Origin: CAZXPY01 sp964643435
GTDB lineage: Bacteria > Patescibacteriota > Microgenomatia > Woykebacterales > RBG-16-39-9b
Reading direction: 5' to 3'
Length of the DNA: 64,000 bases
Assembly (NCBI GenBank): GCA_964643435.1
Contig: CAZXPY010000003.1
Location: 1 to 64,000 of the forward strand
Shown here: one piece after another, positions 49,826 through 58,937 of the stretch
Layout of the letters: each line of letters opens with the position of its first letter
How positions within the stretch are numbered: position 1 is the stretch's first letter
Translations under genes and position numbers: made by a program
The notes under the pieces: model-generated
Told to the model about the DNA's origin: nothing
Seen by the model: the letters and a program-made list of their open reading frames with translations, nothing else
Databases searched by the model: none

Positions 49826-51290
49826 AATCAAGTCTTTTGCCTAATATTAATCGAGTGTGGGCATCCATTCCTGGCAGAGAATTAAATAAAAAAGCAGTTA
49901 TTGGCATTAAGAGATATTGCAGGATGTTTAACGGCCAAAAAGTTTTCTTAATAGAGGCTGGTCTAGGCGGTTTTAACAACCAATCTACAACGATAACGGA
50001 AATAATGAAAACACTACAAAGTGTAAGAATTATCCCCGAAACTCTAGGTAGGTTATGTCCTAAAGCGGTAAACCTAAAAGCGGGATTAACTAATGGTGGT
50101 AGGACGGCGCCGAGAGTTAAGATCCACCAATTGACCGGCCAAAGAATATGTTGCTCAAGAGCCTTGACAAATCGGAAAATAAAGTTCCCTAACGAAACTT
50201 CCCGGCGGTGGCGGATGAACTCCTTAATTGCATAGGCGATATCCGTTACTCCCCAAGCCCACCGTCTTGATTGATTGTACTGGGAAATAAGGGATTTTAG
50301 ATAAGTTTGTCCCTCCACAGCATCGGCAAATAAAGGGAGAAAAATAGGCTCAATTTCAACCTCTCCTCTATGAGTAAAGAAGCATTTGAAAAATAAATGC
50401 CAATCTTCAGAAACTACATCTACATCCCAAAAATCGGCCCTTTCCACTAAGAGCCAACTTGCCGAATAAGTTGAATAATTAAAAATAGATTTTGGTCTCA
50501 TTAAATCAGCTACTTGGGCTATCGAATAAAGGGTATGAACAACTCTCACTGGCATCGGCACCCGCCAGATATTATTGTAAAATACTAGGGCTGCCTGCCA
50601 AAAACGCAAATAGCGTTTTTCATTTTTTAAAAATTGGTAAGTAAAATGAGAAAAATATTTTGGGTGAAAAGCAACATCCGCATCACAAGAAGTTATGGTG
50701 AGAAAATTTTTGTCAAAACCAGCAGTTTCAATCTTTTCTTTGACGATCTTAGCAGCGTAAGCCATATTTGAAGACTTACCCACGACCTCTCCTTTTTTCA
50801 ATTCATGATTTGTAATCCAGAAATTACCAAAAGTAGCCTCGAACTCTTTTTTTAATTGACTTGCTTTAATTTCCGAGTCCCTTTCCCTACCTTCGGTCGC
50901 TAAACAAACATCAATTTGTTTAGTAGGAAATTCTTGTTCAGATAAAAATGTAAGGGTTCGTCTTAAAATTAGCAAGGGTTCCTTATAAGTGGGGATAAAT
51001 ACAAGGTGACGGACTTTCGAATAATCTAATTTACTTGAATTTAATTTGGCTACCCACGATTGCCTAGATACGTTTTGAATTCGTAGGTACGATCTTATTG
51101 AGTTTATACCAATATGAGTAGCTCGATAAAAAAAGTAAATGTCGAAGATTATGATGAAATAAGCAACCGCTTCCGGTACAAAAAAACTAGCCCATACTGG
51201 GGCGGTTAGTAAAGTCCAAGAGGTTATCCCCGGCAGAATTTCCAAAACCCGAGTTATTTGAGACTCATATTTTTCTAGAAACCTAACCAT
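49794..51290 (-). CDS. Processive-type glycosyltransferase family 2 (cellulose-synthase-like)
   Basis: A 498-residue membrane GT-A enzyme. Two N-terminal helices, then VFIPTYKEPLLILRRTLTFL, the DxD in TSCDADVAFHP, the acid of SEDWHLFFKCFF, and the Q-x-x-R-W motif QYNQSRRWAWG, followed by C-terminal helices. These are the D,D,D,QxxRW features of processive beta-glycosyltransferases. The polymer made is unknown; no BcsB-like partner is next to it. It is separated from GT39 by the direct repeat. Confidence 0.88.
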   Translation of the reverse strand: MVRFLEKYESQITRVLEILPGITSWTLLTAPVWASFFVPEAVAYFIIIFDIYFFYRATHIGINSIRSYLRIQNVSRQSWVAKLNSSKLDYSKVRHLVFIPTYKEPLLILRRTLTFLSEQEFPTKQIDVCLATEGRERDSEIKASQLKKEFEATFGNFWITNHELKKGEVVGKSSNMAYAAKIVKEKIETAGFDKNFLTITSCDADVAFHPKYFSHFTYQFLKNEKRYLRFWQAALVFYNNIWRVPMPVRVVHTLYSIAQVADLMRPKSIFNYSTYSASWLLVERADFWDVDVVSEDWHLFFKCFFTHRGEVEIEPIFLPLFADAVEGQTYLKSLISQYNQSRRWAWGVTDIAYAIKEFIRHRREVSLGNFIFRFVKALEQHILWPVNWWILTLGAVLPPLVNPAFRFTALGHNLPRVSGIILTLCSVFIISVIVVDWLLKPPRPASIKKTFWPLNILQYLLMPITAFLFNSLPGMDAHTRLILGKRLDYKVTEKIIKS

Positions 51291-51315
51291 TTTGTTCTCA
51301 TTCTACCACAGAAGT

Positions 51316-52701
51316 TTATTGCCTTGGGAATATTGGGCTGATGCTTTTGATTTTAGGAGAGGAGAATTGTTTTTCAATTTTTTGGCTAGTTTCGGGCATA
51401 AAAGGTTCCAAGTAAGTGGCGATCAGAAGCAATTTTTCGATATAAGTTTCTAACACTTTTTTTAACTTTACGCCCCTTAAATTCCAAGGTTGGTCCTTAT
51501 CTATATCAGAATTTAAGGAAGCTAAGAGATTAAAAGGAATTTTTAAAGCTTTTTCAAAACTTAAACTCTCGATAAACTCCCTAAATTTTGGATCGTAGTT
51601 TTCTTTACTAGACTTTGGCAAAATTAAAGTAGTGGTGCTAGCAAGCTTAGTAATTCTTGAGACCGTATTACCCAAACCATTAGCCAACTCTTTATTATAT
51701 TTTTCTTTGAAAAGCTTCAAGGAAATATTACCATCTTCTCCAAAAGGAAAAATCGATAAAAGTAAAAATCTAGTGCCATCAGCTCCAAATCGGGCGATCA
51801 GGTCTTTTGGAGAAATAACATTGTCTAAACTTTTCGACATTTTTTCTCCTTCGATAGTAAAAAACCCGTGGGCAAAAATTTTTTTAGGTAATTCGTATCC
51901 AGCCGCCAAAAGCAAAGCTGGCCAAATAACAGCGTGAAACCACAAAATATCCTTACCAATTAGATGTAAATCGGCCGGCCATACTTTTTGTTCCTTTCCG
52001 TAGGTTAAATAATTTATAAGTGCATCTACCCAGACATAAGTGGTTTGGCTTTTATCGAAAGGTAGTGGTATTCCCCAATGCAAAGCCTCCCTTGAGATTG
52101 AAATATCCTCCAAACCCTGTTTTAATTTTCCTAAAACCTCATTTTTACGTTTTGTCGGCGCAATTTCAATTTCACCACTAGAAATTTTCTTGGTTAGCTC
52201 TTTTTGAAAGAACGAGAGCTTAAAGAAATAGTTAAGCTCTCGGTAGGGTACCGGCTTGGTATGATGCTCCGGGCATTTTCCAGCAACAATTTCATCGCCA
52301 GTTAAAAATTTTTCGTGACCAACACAATACAAACCTTCGTAGATTCCTTTATAGATAACACCCTTTTTGTAAAGAATATTTAAAAAATCCCCAACCTCAT
52401 TTTTATGGTTCGTATCAGTTGTACGAATGAAATAATCGTTAGAAATGTTTAAAAAGCGCCAATTATCTTTGTAGCTGTCCGCAACAGTATCTGCAAATTT
52501 TTTAGTTAAAACACCCTTCCTTTTGGCAGCCAGTTCAATTTTTACTCCGTGTTCGTCAGTACCGGTTAAAAAATAAACTTTATGAGCTAAATTTCGATAA
52601 AAACGAGCTAAAACATCAGCGGCTACGGTTGTATAAGCATGGCCGATATGGGGAAGATCGTTTACGTAATAAATTGGGGTAGTGATAAAAAATTTTTTCA
52701 T
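51316..52701 (-). CDS. metG: Methionyl-tRNA synthetase, short form
   Basis: A 461-residue class I enzyme. HIGH as PHIGHAYTTVAADVLARFYR, KMSKS as GEKMSKSLDNVISP, and a single metal knuckle (LYCVGHEKFLTGDEIVAGKC then PEHH). The C-terminal EMAP/tRNA-binding domain present in many MetRS is missing. It charges initiator and elongator tRNA-Met. A small membrane-protein gene is just upstream on the same strand. Confidence 0.95.
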   Translation of the reverse strand: MKKFFITTPIYYVNDLPHIGHAYTTVAADVLARFYRNLAHKVYFLTGTDEHGVKIELAAKRKGVLTKKFADTVADSYKDNWRFLNISNDYFIRTTDTNHKNEVGDFLNILYKKGVIYKGIYEGLYCVGHEKFLTGDEIVAGKCPEHHTKPVPYRELNYFFKLSFFQKELTKKISSGEIEIAPTKRKNEVLGKLKQGLEDISISREALHWGIPLPFDKSQTTYVWVDALINYLTYGKEQKVWPADLHLIGKDILWFHAVIWPALLLAAGYELPKKIFAHGFFTIEGEKMSKSLDNVISPKDLIARFGADGTRFLLLSIFPFGEDGNISLKLFKEKYNKELANGLGNTVSRITKLASTTTLILPKSSKENYDPKFREFIESLSFEKALKIPFNLLASLNSDIDKDQPWNLRGVKLKKVLETYIEKLLLIATYLEPFMPETSQKIEKQFSSPKIKSISPIFPRQ

Positions 52702-52726
52702 TTTATTTGTAAAAGAGATGAAGATC

Positions 52727-53095
52727 TCATTTTTGACTCCAATAAATTTCTAAAATAAAAGCCACTGAAACTAGCAGAACAATATTTAACCAAGTAGCTA
52801 ATTTTAACAGGAGAAGTAATAAAATTAAAGTTAGACTAGTAGAAAAAAATACACCCCTTCTAATACTCAAACGAACCTGACGACTAGAAGCCATCAATTT
52901 TTTATCTTTAAAAATAAACGAAAAAAAATATAAAAATAGGCTAGCACTAGAGCTTAAAAGAAGCCAAAAGCTCCCAAAAAAATAAAATAAATTTTGTAAG
53001 ACAAAGCGATCTTCAATCTTTGGCGGTAGGAAAAAAATTGTTAAAGTTAAAATTGAGCCGGATATTAAAATGACGGAACCTAAAATGAAAACCAC
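52727..53095 (-). CDS. Hypothetical four-TM membrane protein
   Basis: A 122-residue protein, nearly all hydrophobic: VFILGSVILISGSILTLTIF, FFGSFWLLLSSSASLFLYFF, a short basic loop (SSRQVRLSIRRG), then FFSTSLTLILLLLLLKLATW and the last helix. No family can be named; it is 25 bp upstream of metG and divergent from rmuC. Confidence 0.6.
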   Translation of the reverse strand: MVFILGSVILISGSILTLTIFFLPPKIEDRFVLQNLFYFFGSFWLLLSSSASLFLYFFSFIFKDKKLMASSRQVRLSIRRGVFFSTSLTLILLLLLLKLATWLNIVLLVSVAFILEIYWSQK

Positions 53096-53173
53096 TAGTT
53101 TAATTTTAATATTCTTTAATTTTTAAAACAATTTTTGCTTCCCTTTTTCACTCCTTTTTGTTAAGATCCTTTT

Positions 53174-54244
53174 GTGGATCAAAATACTCTTTTAATTATA
53201 ATCGTGGCTATTCTTTTGGTTGGGTTTTTTATTTTCTTTCGGCAAATCCAAGATTTGCGCACTGGACGTGATAAGGATAAATCCCAAGAAATACTGCTCA
53301 AATGGCTAGAAGAAATGCGTTCCAGTGTCGATAAAAATACAGAAACTTTGCAAAAAAGATTGGAAGCTACCAATAAAGCGATAAATGAGCGGCTAGATAA
53401 TGCTGCCAAGGTAATCGGTATGGTTGGCAAAGAAGTTGGTCAAATGAGTGAAATTGGTCGAAGTATGAAAGAGCTACAGGATTTTCTACGTAGTCCCAAG
53501 CTACGCGGTAATATCGGTGAGCAAGTTTTACGAGAACTTTTAGGGCAATTTTTACCTAAAGAGAGCTTTCACTTACAATATCGGTTCCTTAGTGGTGAGA
53601 TAGTGGATGCGGCGATAAAAACCGATTCCGGTATTATTCCAATTGATTCAAAATTTCCAATGGAAAATTTTAAAGAGATTATGAAAGCGGAAAGTGAAGA
53701 AGAGAAGAAACTCTACGAGAAAGAATTTAGCCGCGATGTTAGAAAACACATCGATGATATTGCCAAAAAGTACATTTTACCGGAAGAAGGGACGATTGAT
53801 TACGCTTTGATGTACGTTCCTTCGGAGCCAGTTTACTATGAGATTATGAGCAATATTCCTGAACTTTCTGATTACTCCCATAAAAAAAGGGTGTTGCCAG
53901 TTTCCCCATCCACTTTTTACGCGTATATGCGGGCGATTTTAATGAGTTTTGAAGGAAAAAAGATTGAAGAGCGCGCCCGGTCGATTTTGACAGCGCTTCG
54001 GGGGATTAAAGGAGACAGTGAAAAATTTGGCGAGGCTCTTCGTATTCTTACCAAACACGTCACCGATACCAAGAACACTGCCGATCTTGTTAATGCCCGC
54101 TACATTTCGCTACACTCAAAGATAGACACGGCTGGTGGTTTAAAAGGTACAACTAGCAAGACCCTTGAGGAACCCGAAACCTTATCACTCGAAGAAGAGG
54201 AAGCCACTTCAGATGTGGCGGGAGAGATCACCGAAGAAAGGTAG
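53174..54244 (+). CDS. rmuC: DNA recombination protein RmuC
   Basis: A 356-residue protein from a GTG start. One N-terminal helix (LLIIIVAILLVGFFIFFRQI), a coiled coil (about residues 30-110), then the RmuC nuclease-like domain with LRGNIGEQVLRELLGQFLPK, VDAAIKTDSGIIPIDSKFPM and YALMYVPSEPVYYEI. In E. coli RmuC limits rearrangements at inverted repeats. The acidic C-terminal 30 residues are extra. Confidence 0.92.
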   Translation: MDQNTLLIIIVAILLVGFFIFFRQIQDLRTGRDKDKSQEILLKWLEEMRSSVDKNTETLQKRLEATNKAINERLDNAAKVIGMVGKEVGQMSEIGRSMKELQDFLRSPKLRGNIGEQVLRELLGQFLPKESFHLQYRFLSGEIVDAAIKTDSGIIPIDSKFPMENFKEIMKAESEEEKKLYEKEFSRDVRKHIDDIAKKYILPEEGTIDYALMYVPSEPVYYEIMSNIPELSDYSHKKRVLPVSPSTFYAYMRAILMSFEGKKIEERARSILTALRGIKGDSEKFGEALRILTKHVTDTKNTADLVNARYISLHSKIDTAGGLKGTTSKTLEEPETLSLEEEEATSDVAGEITEER

Positions 54245-54303
54245 AAAGAGACGGTAACCCATTGTCGGCTTGCAACCGCAGGTCGGCGTTTTCTTTTTAG
54301 TGA

Positions 54304-54417
54304 TTAGTCCACGAAGTGGTCGCAGCATTCGGTAGTCCTTAGCCCTACGGGCGCAGAGCGCGAAGCGATCTTAATTACCTTCGCGATTAGCGAATGAATT
54401 TAGTTACGGGGAATGCT
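54304..54417. repeat. Dispersed structured repeat, copy B
   Basis: TTAGTCCA-CGAAG-TGGTCG hairpin (54304-54322), then AGCATTC (54324-54330) paired with GAATGCT (54411-54417) around a GC-rich middle with CCCTACGGG-type palindrome and GCGCAGAGCGCGAAGCG. Similar ends to copy A at 42853-42935. It fills most of the gap between rmuC and the helicase gene. Confidence 0.55.
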
Positions 54418-54431
54418 AAAATAATTTCGCA

Positions 54432-57368
54432 ATGAGTGAGGTTTTGGTTGGGTTAAATAGGCAGCAGAAAGAAGCGGTGACTACCACGGAGGGACCGCTT
54501 TTAATAATTGCTGGGGCGGGTACTGGCAAAACCACGGTTATTACTCGCCGCATTGCCTACATAATTGAGCAAAAACTCGCGAAACCCTCTGAAATTTTAG
54601 CCCTCACTTTTACGGAAAAAGCGGCTGGAGAGATGGAAGAAAGAGTTGATGTGCTTGTTCCTTACGGCTATATTGATACCTGGATTAGTACCTTTCATGC
54701 CTTTGGAGAACGAATCTTGCGCGAAAACGCACTTGAGTTAGGTCTAACCCCTGATTTTAAAGTTCTAACAAGAAGCGCCCAAATTTTATTTTTCCAACAA
54801 AATCTGTTTTCTTTCGATTTAAATTTTTACCGACCGCTTTCTAATCCCACTAAATTTATTGAAGCCATCTTAAATTTTATCAGTCGACTTAAGGATGAAG
54901 ATATCACGCCTCAACAATATCTTCGATATGTTGAGAAGTTAAAAGTGAAAAGTTCAAAGTCAAAAATTGACAAAGAAGAAAAGAAAGAGTCGGAAATTGA
55001 AATTAAAAGGCAGGAAGAGCTGGCAAAAGTTTACGAGCAATACGAACAGTTAAAATTACAAGCTGGTTTTCTGGATTTTGGGGATTTGGTGGTGCGGACA
55101 CTGCGTTTTTTAAGAAAAAATAAAAAACAATTAAAAAAATACCAAGAAAAATTTAAATATATTTTAGTGGATGAGTTTCAAGACACAAATTGGGCCCAAA
55201 ACGAATTAGTCAAACTTTTAGCTTCTGAAAAAGCAAACTTAGCCGTGGTCGCTGATGATGATCAAAGTATTTATCGTTTTCGGGGAGCCTCAATTAGTAA
55301 TGTTTTAGATTTTAAAAAAACCTACGCAACCGCTAAAATCGTTACTTTGTTTGAAAATTACCGCTCAAACCAAGCCGTTTTGGATAGTGCCTACGCTCTT
55401 ATCCAAAAAAATAACCCCGATCGTCTCGAAGTAAGAGAAAAAATTAATAAAAAACTAATTTCTAGGGTTGGTAAAGGAATTACCCCCCAGGAACTTTTTA
55501 GCCCGAACTTAACTGAAGAGGCAGATTTAGTAGCAGCGGAAATCAAAAAACTAGTAATTAATAGAAAAATGCAATATAAAGAGGTTGCCATTTTAGTTAG
55601 AGCCAATAATCAAGCCGATTCCTTTATCCGCGCTTTAAATATAAAAGGTATTCCCAGTAAGTTGATAACCTCTTTTGGTTTGTACAATTCAAGTGAAATT
55701 AAACTTTTAATTTCGGCTTTAAACGCAATGTCTAATTTTGATAATTCCGCTGCTCTCTTTAATTTAGCGACTGCCGAGATTTATAAACTACCGATGGAGG
55801 ACGCTATCAAACTTAATAGTTTTGCTAGAAGAAAAGGCCGTAATTTGTACCTCATTTTTCAAAAGGCAGAGAGCTTAAAGGAGACTTTGGAGTTAAGTGA
55901 CGAGGGTTTAGGAAAAGTTAAAAGGATTTTACAAGATTTACAAATTTTACTTGAATTATCCCGTAAGGAAAATGTCGGCAAAGTTTTATTTGAATTTTTA
56001 AGATTAAGTGGTTATTTGAAGGAATTAGAATCGGAAAATAGCTCCGAAGCAGAGGTTAAGATCCAAAATATCGCTAAATTTTTCACCAAAATTAAGGAGT
56101 TTATTGACACCTCTTCCAACGAATCAGTGTCAGCCTTTGTTGATTATTTGGAAACTTTAAAAGGGTTTGGGGAGGATCCTGGTTCCGCGGCATACGATCC
56201 CGATTTAAATGCGGTTAACGTAATGACGATCCACGCTGCTAAAGGATTAGAATTTAGAGCGGTTTTTTTAGTAAATCTTGTTTCTGATCGGTTTCCCACT
56301 AGAGAGCGGCCAGACAAAATAGAAGTTCCTTCAGAGTTGATAAAAGAAACTCTACCAAGCGGAGATTACCATTTGGAGGAGGAAAGGCGATTATTTTATG
56401 TTGGTATGACAAGAGCTAAAGAGCTTCTTTATCTTTCCTGGTCACGTGATAGCGGTGGTAAAAGAGTCAAAAAAATATCCCCTTTTTTGGTTGAAGCTTT
56501 GGGAAAATCAAAAGCAGTTTTGGCGGCTACCTCTGATCTTGAAAAAATTGAAAAGTTTGCCGCTCCTACCGCCGTAAAACCAATAAAGGAAGAAATTAAA
56601 ATTTTGAAACTAACTCAAGGATCGATTGATGATTATAGAACCTGCGCTTACAAATACCGTTACGCTCACGTTTTAAAAGTGCCAATCTTACGCCACCACC
56701 CGGTGGTATATGGAGCCGCCCTACACCAAGCCGTGGCCGCTTTTTGGCAAACGAAATTAGCCCAAAAGTCTCCAAAACTGGAAGCTGTTTTGGAAGTGTT
56801 CGAACGCTACTTCGAATCAGAAGGATTTCTGTCAAAAGAGCACGAGGAAAGAAGACTTTTAGTCGGGAAAAAAGTTTTACGCTCTTTTTGGAATCGAGAA
56901 AAAGATACTAAAAACCTCCCCACCTTTATTGAAAAAGAATTCCGGTTCAGTCTTGGCGATATTTTAATTAACGGTCGTTTCGATCGAGTTGATATTGATC
57001 CGGCAACTGCCGGAGTAAGAATTATTGATTATAAAGCCAGTGAAAGTAAGACTTTACCAGAGTTAGAAAAAGAGGCAAAAAATAGCGTACAGCTTAAAAT
57101 TTACGCTCTTGGATATTATAAAAATTACAACGTTGTTCCTAACAGTCTGGGAATTTACGCCTTAGAGTCTGGATTAGTTGGGGAATACAGACCTTCTTCA
57201 GAAATTTTGGAAGAAACTGAAAATTTAGTTAAAGAAGTTGCCGGCGACGTGCGCAAAAATTTAAAAGAGGATTATTTTCCGGCTAACCCGATTTATTTTG
57301 GGGAAAAAATCGCCTGTTTTTACTGCGCCTACGAATCCATTTGTCCTTTCAGCAAAGCCAACCGATAG
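54432..57368 (+). CDS. UvrD/Rep-type helicase fused to a RecB-like nuclease domain
   Basis: A 978-residue superfamily 1A helicase. Walker A GAGTGKTTVITRR (about residue 33), Walker B YILVDEFQDTNWAQN, DDDQSIYRFRGA, MTIHAAKGLEFRAVFLVNL and FYVGMTRAKELLYLSW. From about residue 725 a PD-(D/E)XK nuclease: DYRTCAYKYRYAHV, GRFDRVDIDPATAGVRIIDY (DYK catalytic) and the C-terminal CFYCAYESICPF cysteines, which with the Cys at about residue 737 could hold an iron-sulphur cluster as in AddB/Cas4. A single-chain AddAB-like repair enzyme is likely (inference). The gene is preceded by a repeat element. Confidence 0.9.
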   Translation: MSEVLVGLNRQQKEAVTTTEGPLLIIAGAGTGKTTVITRRIAYIIEQKLAKPSEILALTFTEKAAGEMEERVDVLVPYGYIDTWISTFHAFGERILRENALELGLTPDFKVLTRSAQILFFQQNLFSFDLNFYRPLSNPTKFIEAILNFISRLKDEDITPQQYLRYVEKLKVKSSKSKIDKEEKKESEIEIKRQEELAKVYEQYEQLKLQAGFLDFGDLVVRTLRFLRKNKKQLKKYQEKFKYILVDEFQDTNWAQNELVKLLASEKANLAVVADDDQSIYRFRGASISNVLDFKKTYATAKIVTLFENYRSNQAVLDSAYALIQKNNPDRLEVREKINKKLISRVGKGITPQELFSPNLTEEADLVAAEIKKLVINRKMQYKEVAILVRANNQADSFIRALNIKGIPSKLITSFGLYNSSEIKLLISALNAMSNFDNSAALFNLATAEIYKLPMEDAIKLNSFARRKGRNLYLIFQKAESLKETLELSDEGLGKVKRILQDLQILLELSRKENVGKVLFEFLRLSGYLKELESENSSEAEVKIQNIAKFFTKIKEFIDTSSNESVSAFVDYLETLKGFGEDPGSAAYDPDLNAVNVMTIHAAKGLEFRAVFLVNLVSDRFPTRERPDKIEVPSELIKETLPSGDYHLEEERRLFYVGMTRAKELLYLSWSRDSGGKRVKKISPFLVEALGKSKAVLAATSDLEKIEKFAAPTAVKPIKEEIKILKLTQGSIDDYRTCAYKYRYAHVLKVPILRHHPVVYGAALHQAVAAFWQTKLAQKSPKLEAVLEVFERYFESEGFLSKEHEERRLLVGKKVLRSFWNREKDTKNLPTFIEKEFRFSLGDILINGRFDRVDIDPATAGVRIIDYKASESKTLPELEKEAKNSVQLKIYALGYYKNYNVVPNSLGIYALESGLVGEYRPSSEILEETENLVKEVAGDVRKNLKEDYFPANPIYFGEKIACFYCAYESICPFSKANR

Positions 57369-57390
57369 TCAATTTTATAACCTCTAGTAG

Positions 57391-57419
57391 TTGACAAAAG
57401 GATATAAATATGGTATAGT
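57391..57419 (+). promoter_or_regulatory. Promoter for the 54-residue gene
   Basis: TTGACA (57391-57396), 17 bp, TATAGT (57414-57419). The leader to the GTG at 57477 is about 50 nt and holds the small hairpin CCCCGCCTGGGG-like sequence near 57433-57444. Confidence 0.8.
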
Positions 57420-57476
57420 AATTACATTAAATCCCCGCCTGGGGAATGGATTCATATTTTGGACAGGAGGTTCACA

Positions 57477-57641
57477 GTGTCTGGTCGGCAATTCGCGTCC
57501 TACGTGTACGGGAGCAACCGGCCCAAGAGTCAGCGGCCGTTCGAAGGTAGCGCACCACTGCGCAACCGCGACGCCCGCAACAGCCAGATCGTCAAGCCTA
57601 AGGAGGACAGCAAATCCTTCTGGGCGAAGGCCAACTGGTAG
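57477..57641 (+). CDS. Small basic orphan protein (54 aa), GC-rich
   Basis: GTG start 6 nt after AGGAGG. The product (MSGRQFASYVYGSNRPKSQR at the start; DSKSFWAKANW at the end) is very basic, hydrophilic and probably disordered or nucleic-acid-binding. Codon third positions are strongly C/G, unlike the helicase gene beside it. It has its own promoter and terminator (57700-57745), so it is a stand-alone unit. No family known. Confidence 0.65.
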   Translation: MSGRQFASYVYGSNRPKSQRPFEGSAPLRNRDARNSQIVKPKEDSKSFWAKANW

Positions 57642-57699
57642 GACCCGCCAACACCGCCGAAGAAATTCAAGGGAAAGTTTCGGCGGCAAGAATCCGTCT

Positions 57700-57750
57700 G
57701 AAGGGGTAGACGAAGCTCAATGCAACGCCTACCCCTTCCTCTTTACTTTT
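57700..57750 (+). terminator. Intrinsic terminator after the 54-residue gene
   Basis: 10-bp stem GAAGGGGTAG (57700-57709) / CTACCCCTTC (57729-57738) with a 19-nt loop, followed by CTCTTTACTTTT, a tail nearly the same as that of the 34-kb terminator (CTCTTACTTTT). Confidence 0.82.
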
Positions 57751-57803
57751 ACAACACAGCTGGTATAATCCGTCTCGGAATTGCTAATCAAAGGAGGGGA
57801 TCC

Positions 57804-58262
57804 TTGCAGGTAGAGTACGAGACGAAAAAAGTCCCCAAGGATTATAGGGGAGTGAGCGAGACGGCGACTCTTTTACAAGCAGTTTGCGATGTGCGGTTGT
57901 CCCCAAACTTTTACTACCCAGTAACGATTAATATTTTTGTAGATGAAGAAACCGTAGAAACAAGAAACGTTGAGGTGACCCTACCTTATTATAACTTGGT
58001 GGGTAATCACTATATCTTGGTTAGGGACCAAAGAACCGCGGTTATCAAGGCGGCATTGAAGAAAGACGAAGAAGCCTTCTTAGAAGCCTTCCAATCACCG
58101 GCGGCTGTTTCAGTACGCAAGCGGGGAAATCTCACCTGGCTTGTTTTTGCCCAAACAAACGGTAGCACCCCTAACGCCTCCCTCTTTCGCGGGGAAGCAC
58201 TGGCAGGAGAGCGTGTAATCTGGAAAAACAAGATGCACGATCTCCGAATCACCAGTATTTAG
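57804..58262 (+). CDS. Hypothetical orphan protein (152 aa)
   Basis: TTG start after AAAGGAGGGG (57791-57800). A soluble protein with mostly beta-like segments (FYYPVTINIFVDEETVETRN, NLTWLVFAQTNGS) around one helix (AVIKAALKKDEEAFLEAF). No membrane segment or known motif. A TATAAT (57764-57769) about 35 bp upstream of the start may drive it. It lies between two GC-rich orphan genes but has codon use closer to the bulk of the window. Confidence 0.62.
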   Translation: MQVEYETKKVPKDYRGVSETATLLQAVCDVRLSPNFYYPVTINIFVDEETVETRNVEVTLPYYNLVGNHYILVRDQRTAVIKAALKKDEEAFLEAFQSPAAVSVRKRGNLTWLVFAQTNGSTPNASLFRGEALAGERVIWKNKMHDLRITSI

Positions 58263-58271
58263 ACTATGGGG

Positions 58272-58300
58272 TTGACAAAGCCTCGTAGTTATAGTATAAT
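58272..58300 (+). promoter_or_regulatory. Consensus promoter for the 156-residue gene
   Basis: TTGACA (58272-58277), 17 bp, TATAAT (58295-58300), a full consensus. The leader is about 97 nt and contains a purine-rich stretch (GAAAGGAGAG) and a possible hairpin (GCCGC.../GCGCGGC). Confidence 0.85.
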
Positions 58301-58403
58301 AATCGACAACTAAGCTCAAAATAAGCCGCTGAAAGGAGAGTAGAAAGCGCGGCAAGAGCAAGTACACCTTATCCGTAAGTGCCTTGAAACTTTGGAGGTT
58401 ACC

Positions 58404-58874
58404 TTGTCTCCAACACGGAGAATCCAAGATCAGCGTTTCGAGTGTAGCGTCGGGGTCGCGTCGTACTGCCTCAAATCCGCTCGTCTCGACGAGGACTTCA
58501 ACATCAGGTCCCGCGACCAGGACATCCCGGCCCTCTGGGTCAAAACCAGCCGGGAAAGGGACGAGATGAGGGCGGAGGTGAAGGACCTGGTCGTCATCTG
58601 CGCTCCCTGCCGGGGATTCCTCATTCAGCGGTCCAAAGAGACCGGGAAGAAGATCGAGATGTCCCCCTTGAGGGATGTTCTCGCCCGCCGGGAGGATTCC
58701 GCCCGCCGCGAGGCCGACCGCGAGTCCACTAGAGCCGCTGCGATCGCAAAGGCAGACGCCTTCCTGGACAAGCACGGGGAGCCGGCGGAACCTACAGCAG
58801 TCGCCGTCGCTCTCGAAGGGGCAGGGATCGACGCCGCCGGCAAGACTTTGGTCGAGGCCGGAGGCAAGAAGTAG
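58404..58874 (+). CDS. GC-rich orphan protein (156 aa)
   Basis: TTG start 5 nt after GGAGG. N-terminal half has several cysteines (FECSVGVASYCLKSARL, VVICAPCRGFLIQ with C-x2-C) that may bind a metal. The second half is an Arg/Glu/Ala-rich helix (DVLARREDSARREADRESTR) and an alanine-rich end (AGIDAAGKTLVEAGGKK). Third codon positions are overwhelmingly G/C, in strong contrast to the flanks. Own consensus promoter and terminator. No family known; very likely acquired or under unusual codon selection. Confidence 0.7.
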   Translation: MSPTRRIQDQRFECSVGVASYCLKSARLDEDFNIRSRDQDIPALWVKTSRERDEMRAEVKDLVVICAPCRGFLIQRSKETGKKIEMSPLRDVLARREDSARREADRESTRAAAIAKADAFLDKHGEPAEPTAVAVALEGAGIDAAGKTLVEAGGKK

Positions 58875-58891
58875 CCCCTGTCGTACCGAAG

Positions 58892-58937
58892 AGGACCTTG
58901 TTGATGTTCAACTCATCACCAAGGTCCTTTTTTATTT
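58892..58937 (+). terminator. Intrinsic terminator after the 156-residue gene
   Basis: AGGACCTTG (58892-58900) pairs with CAAGGTCCT (58920-58928), extended inward by TGATG/CATCA, and followed by TTTTTTATTTTT. Confidence 0.88.

Noticed and set aside
54245..54300. Terminator after rmuC (GTCGGC...GTCGGC then TTTTCTTTTT)
   Set aside because: The two GTCGGC blocks are direct, not inverted, so they cannot form a stem.
58110..58775. 221-codon open frame on the minus strand
   Set aside because: It lies across two plus-strand genes with good RBS and promoters; the long frame is a side effect of GC-rich codons.
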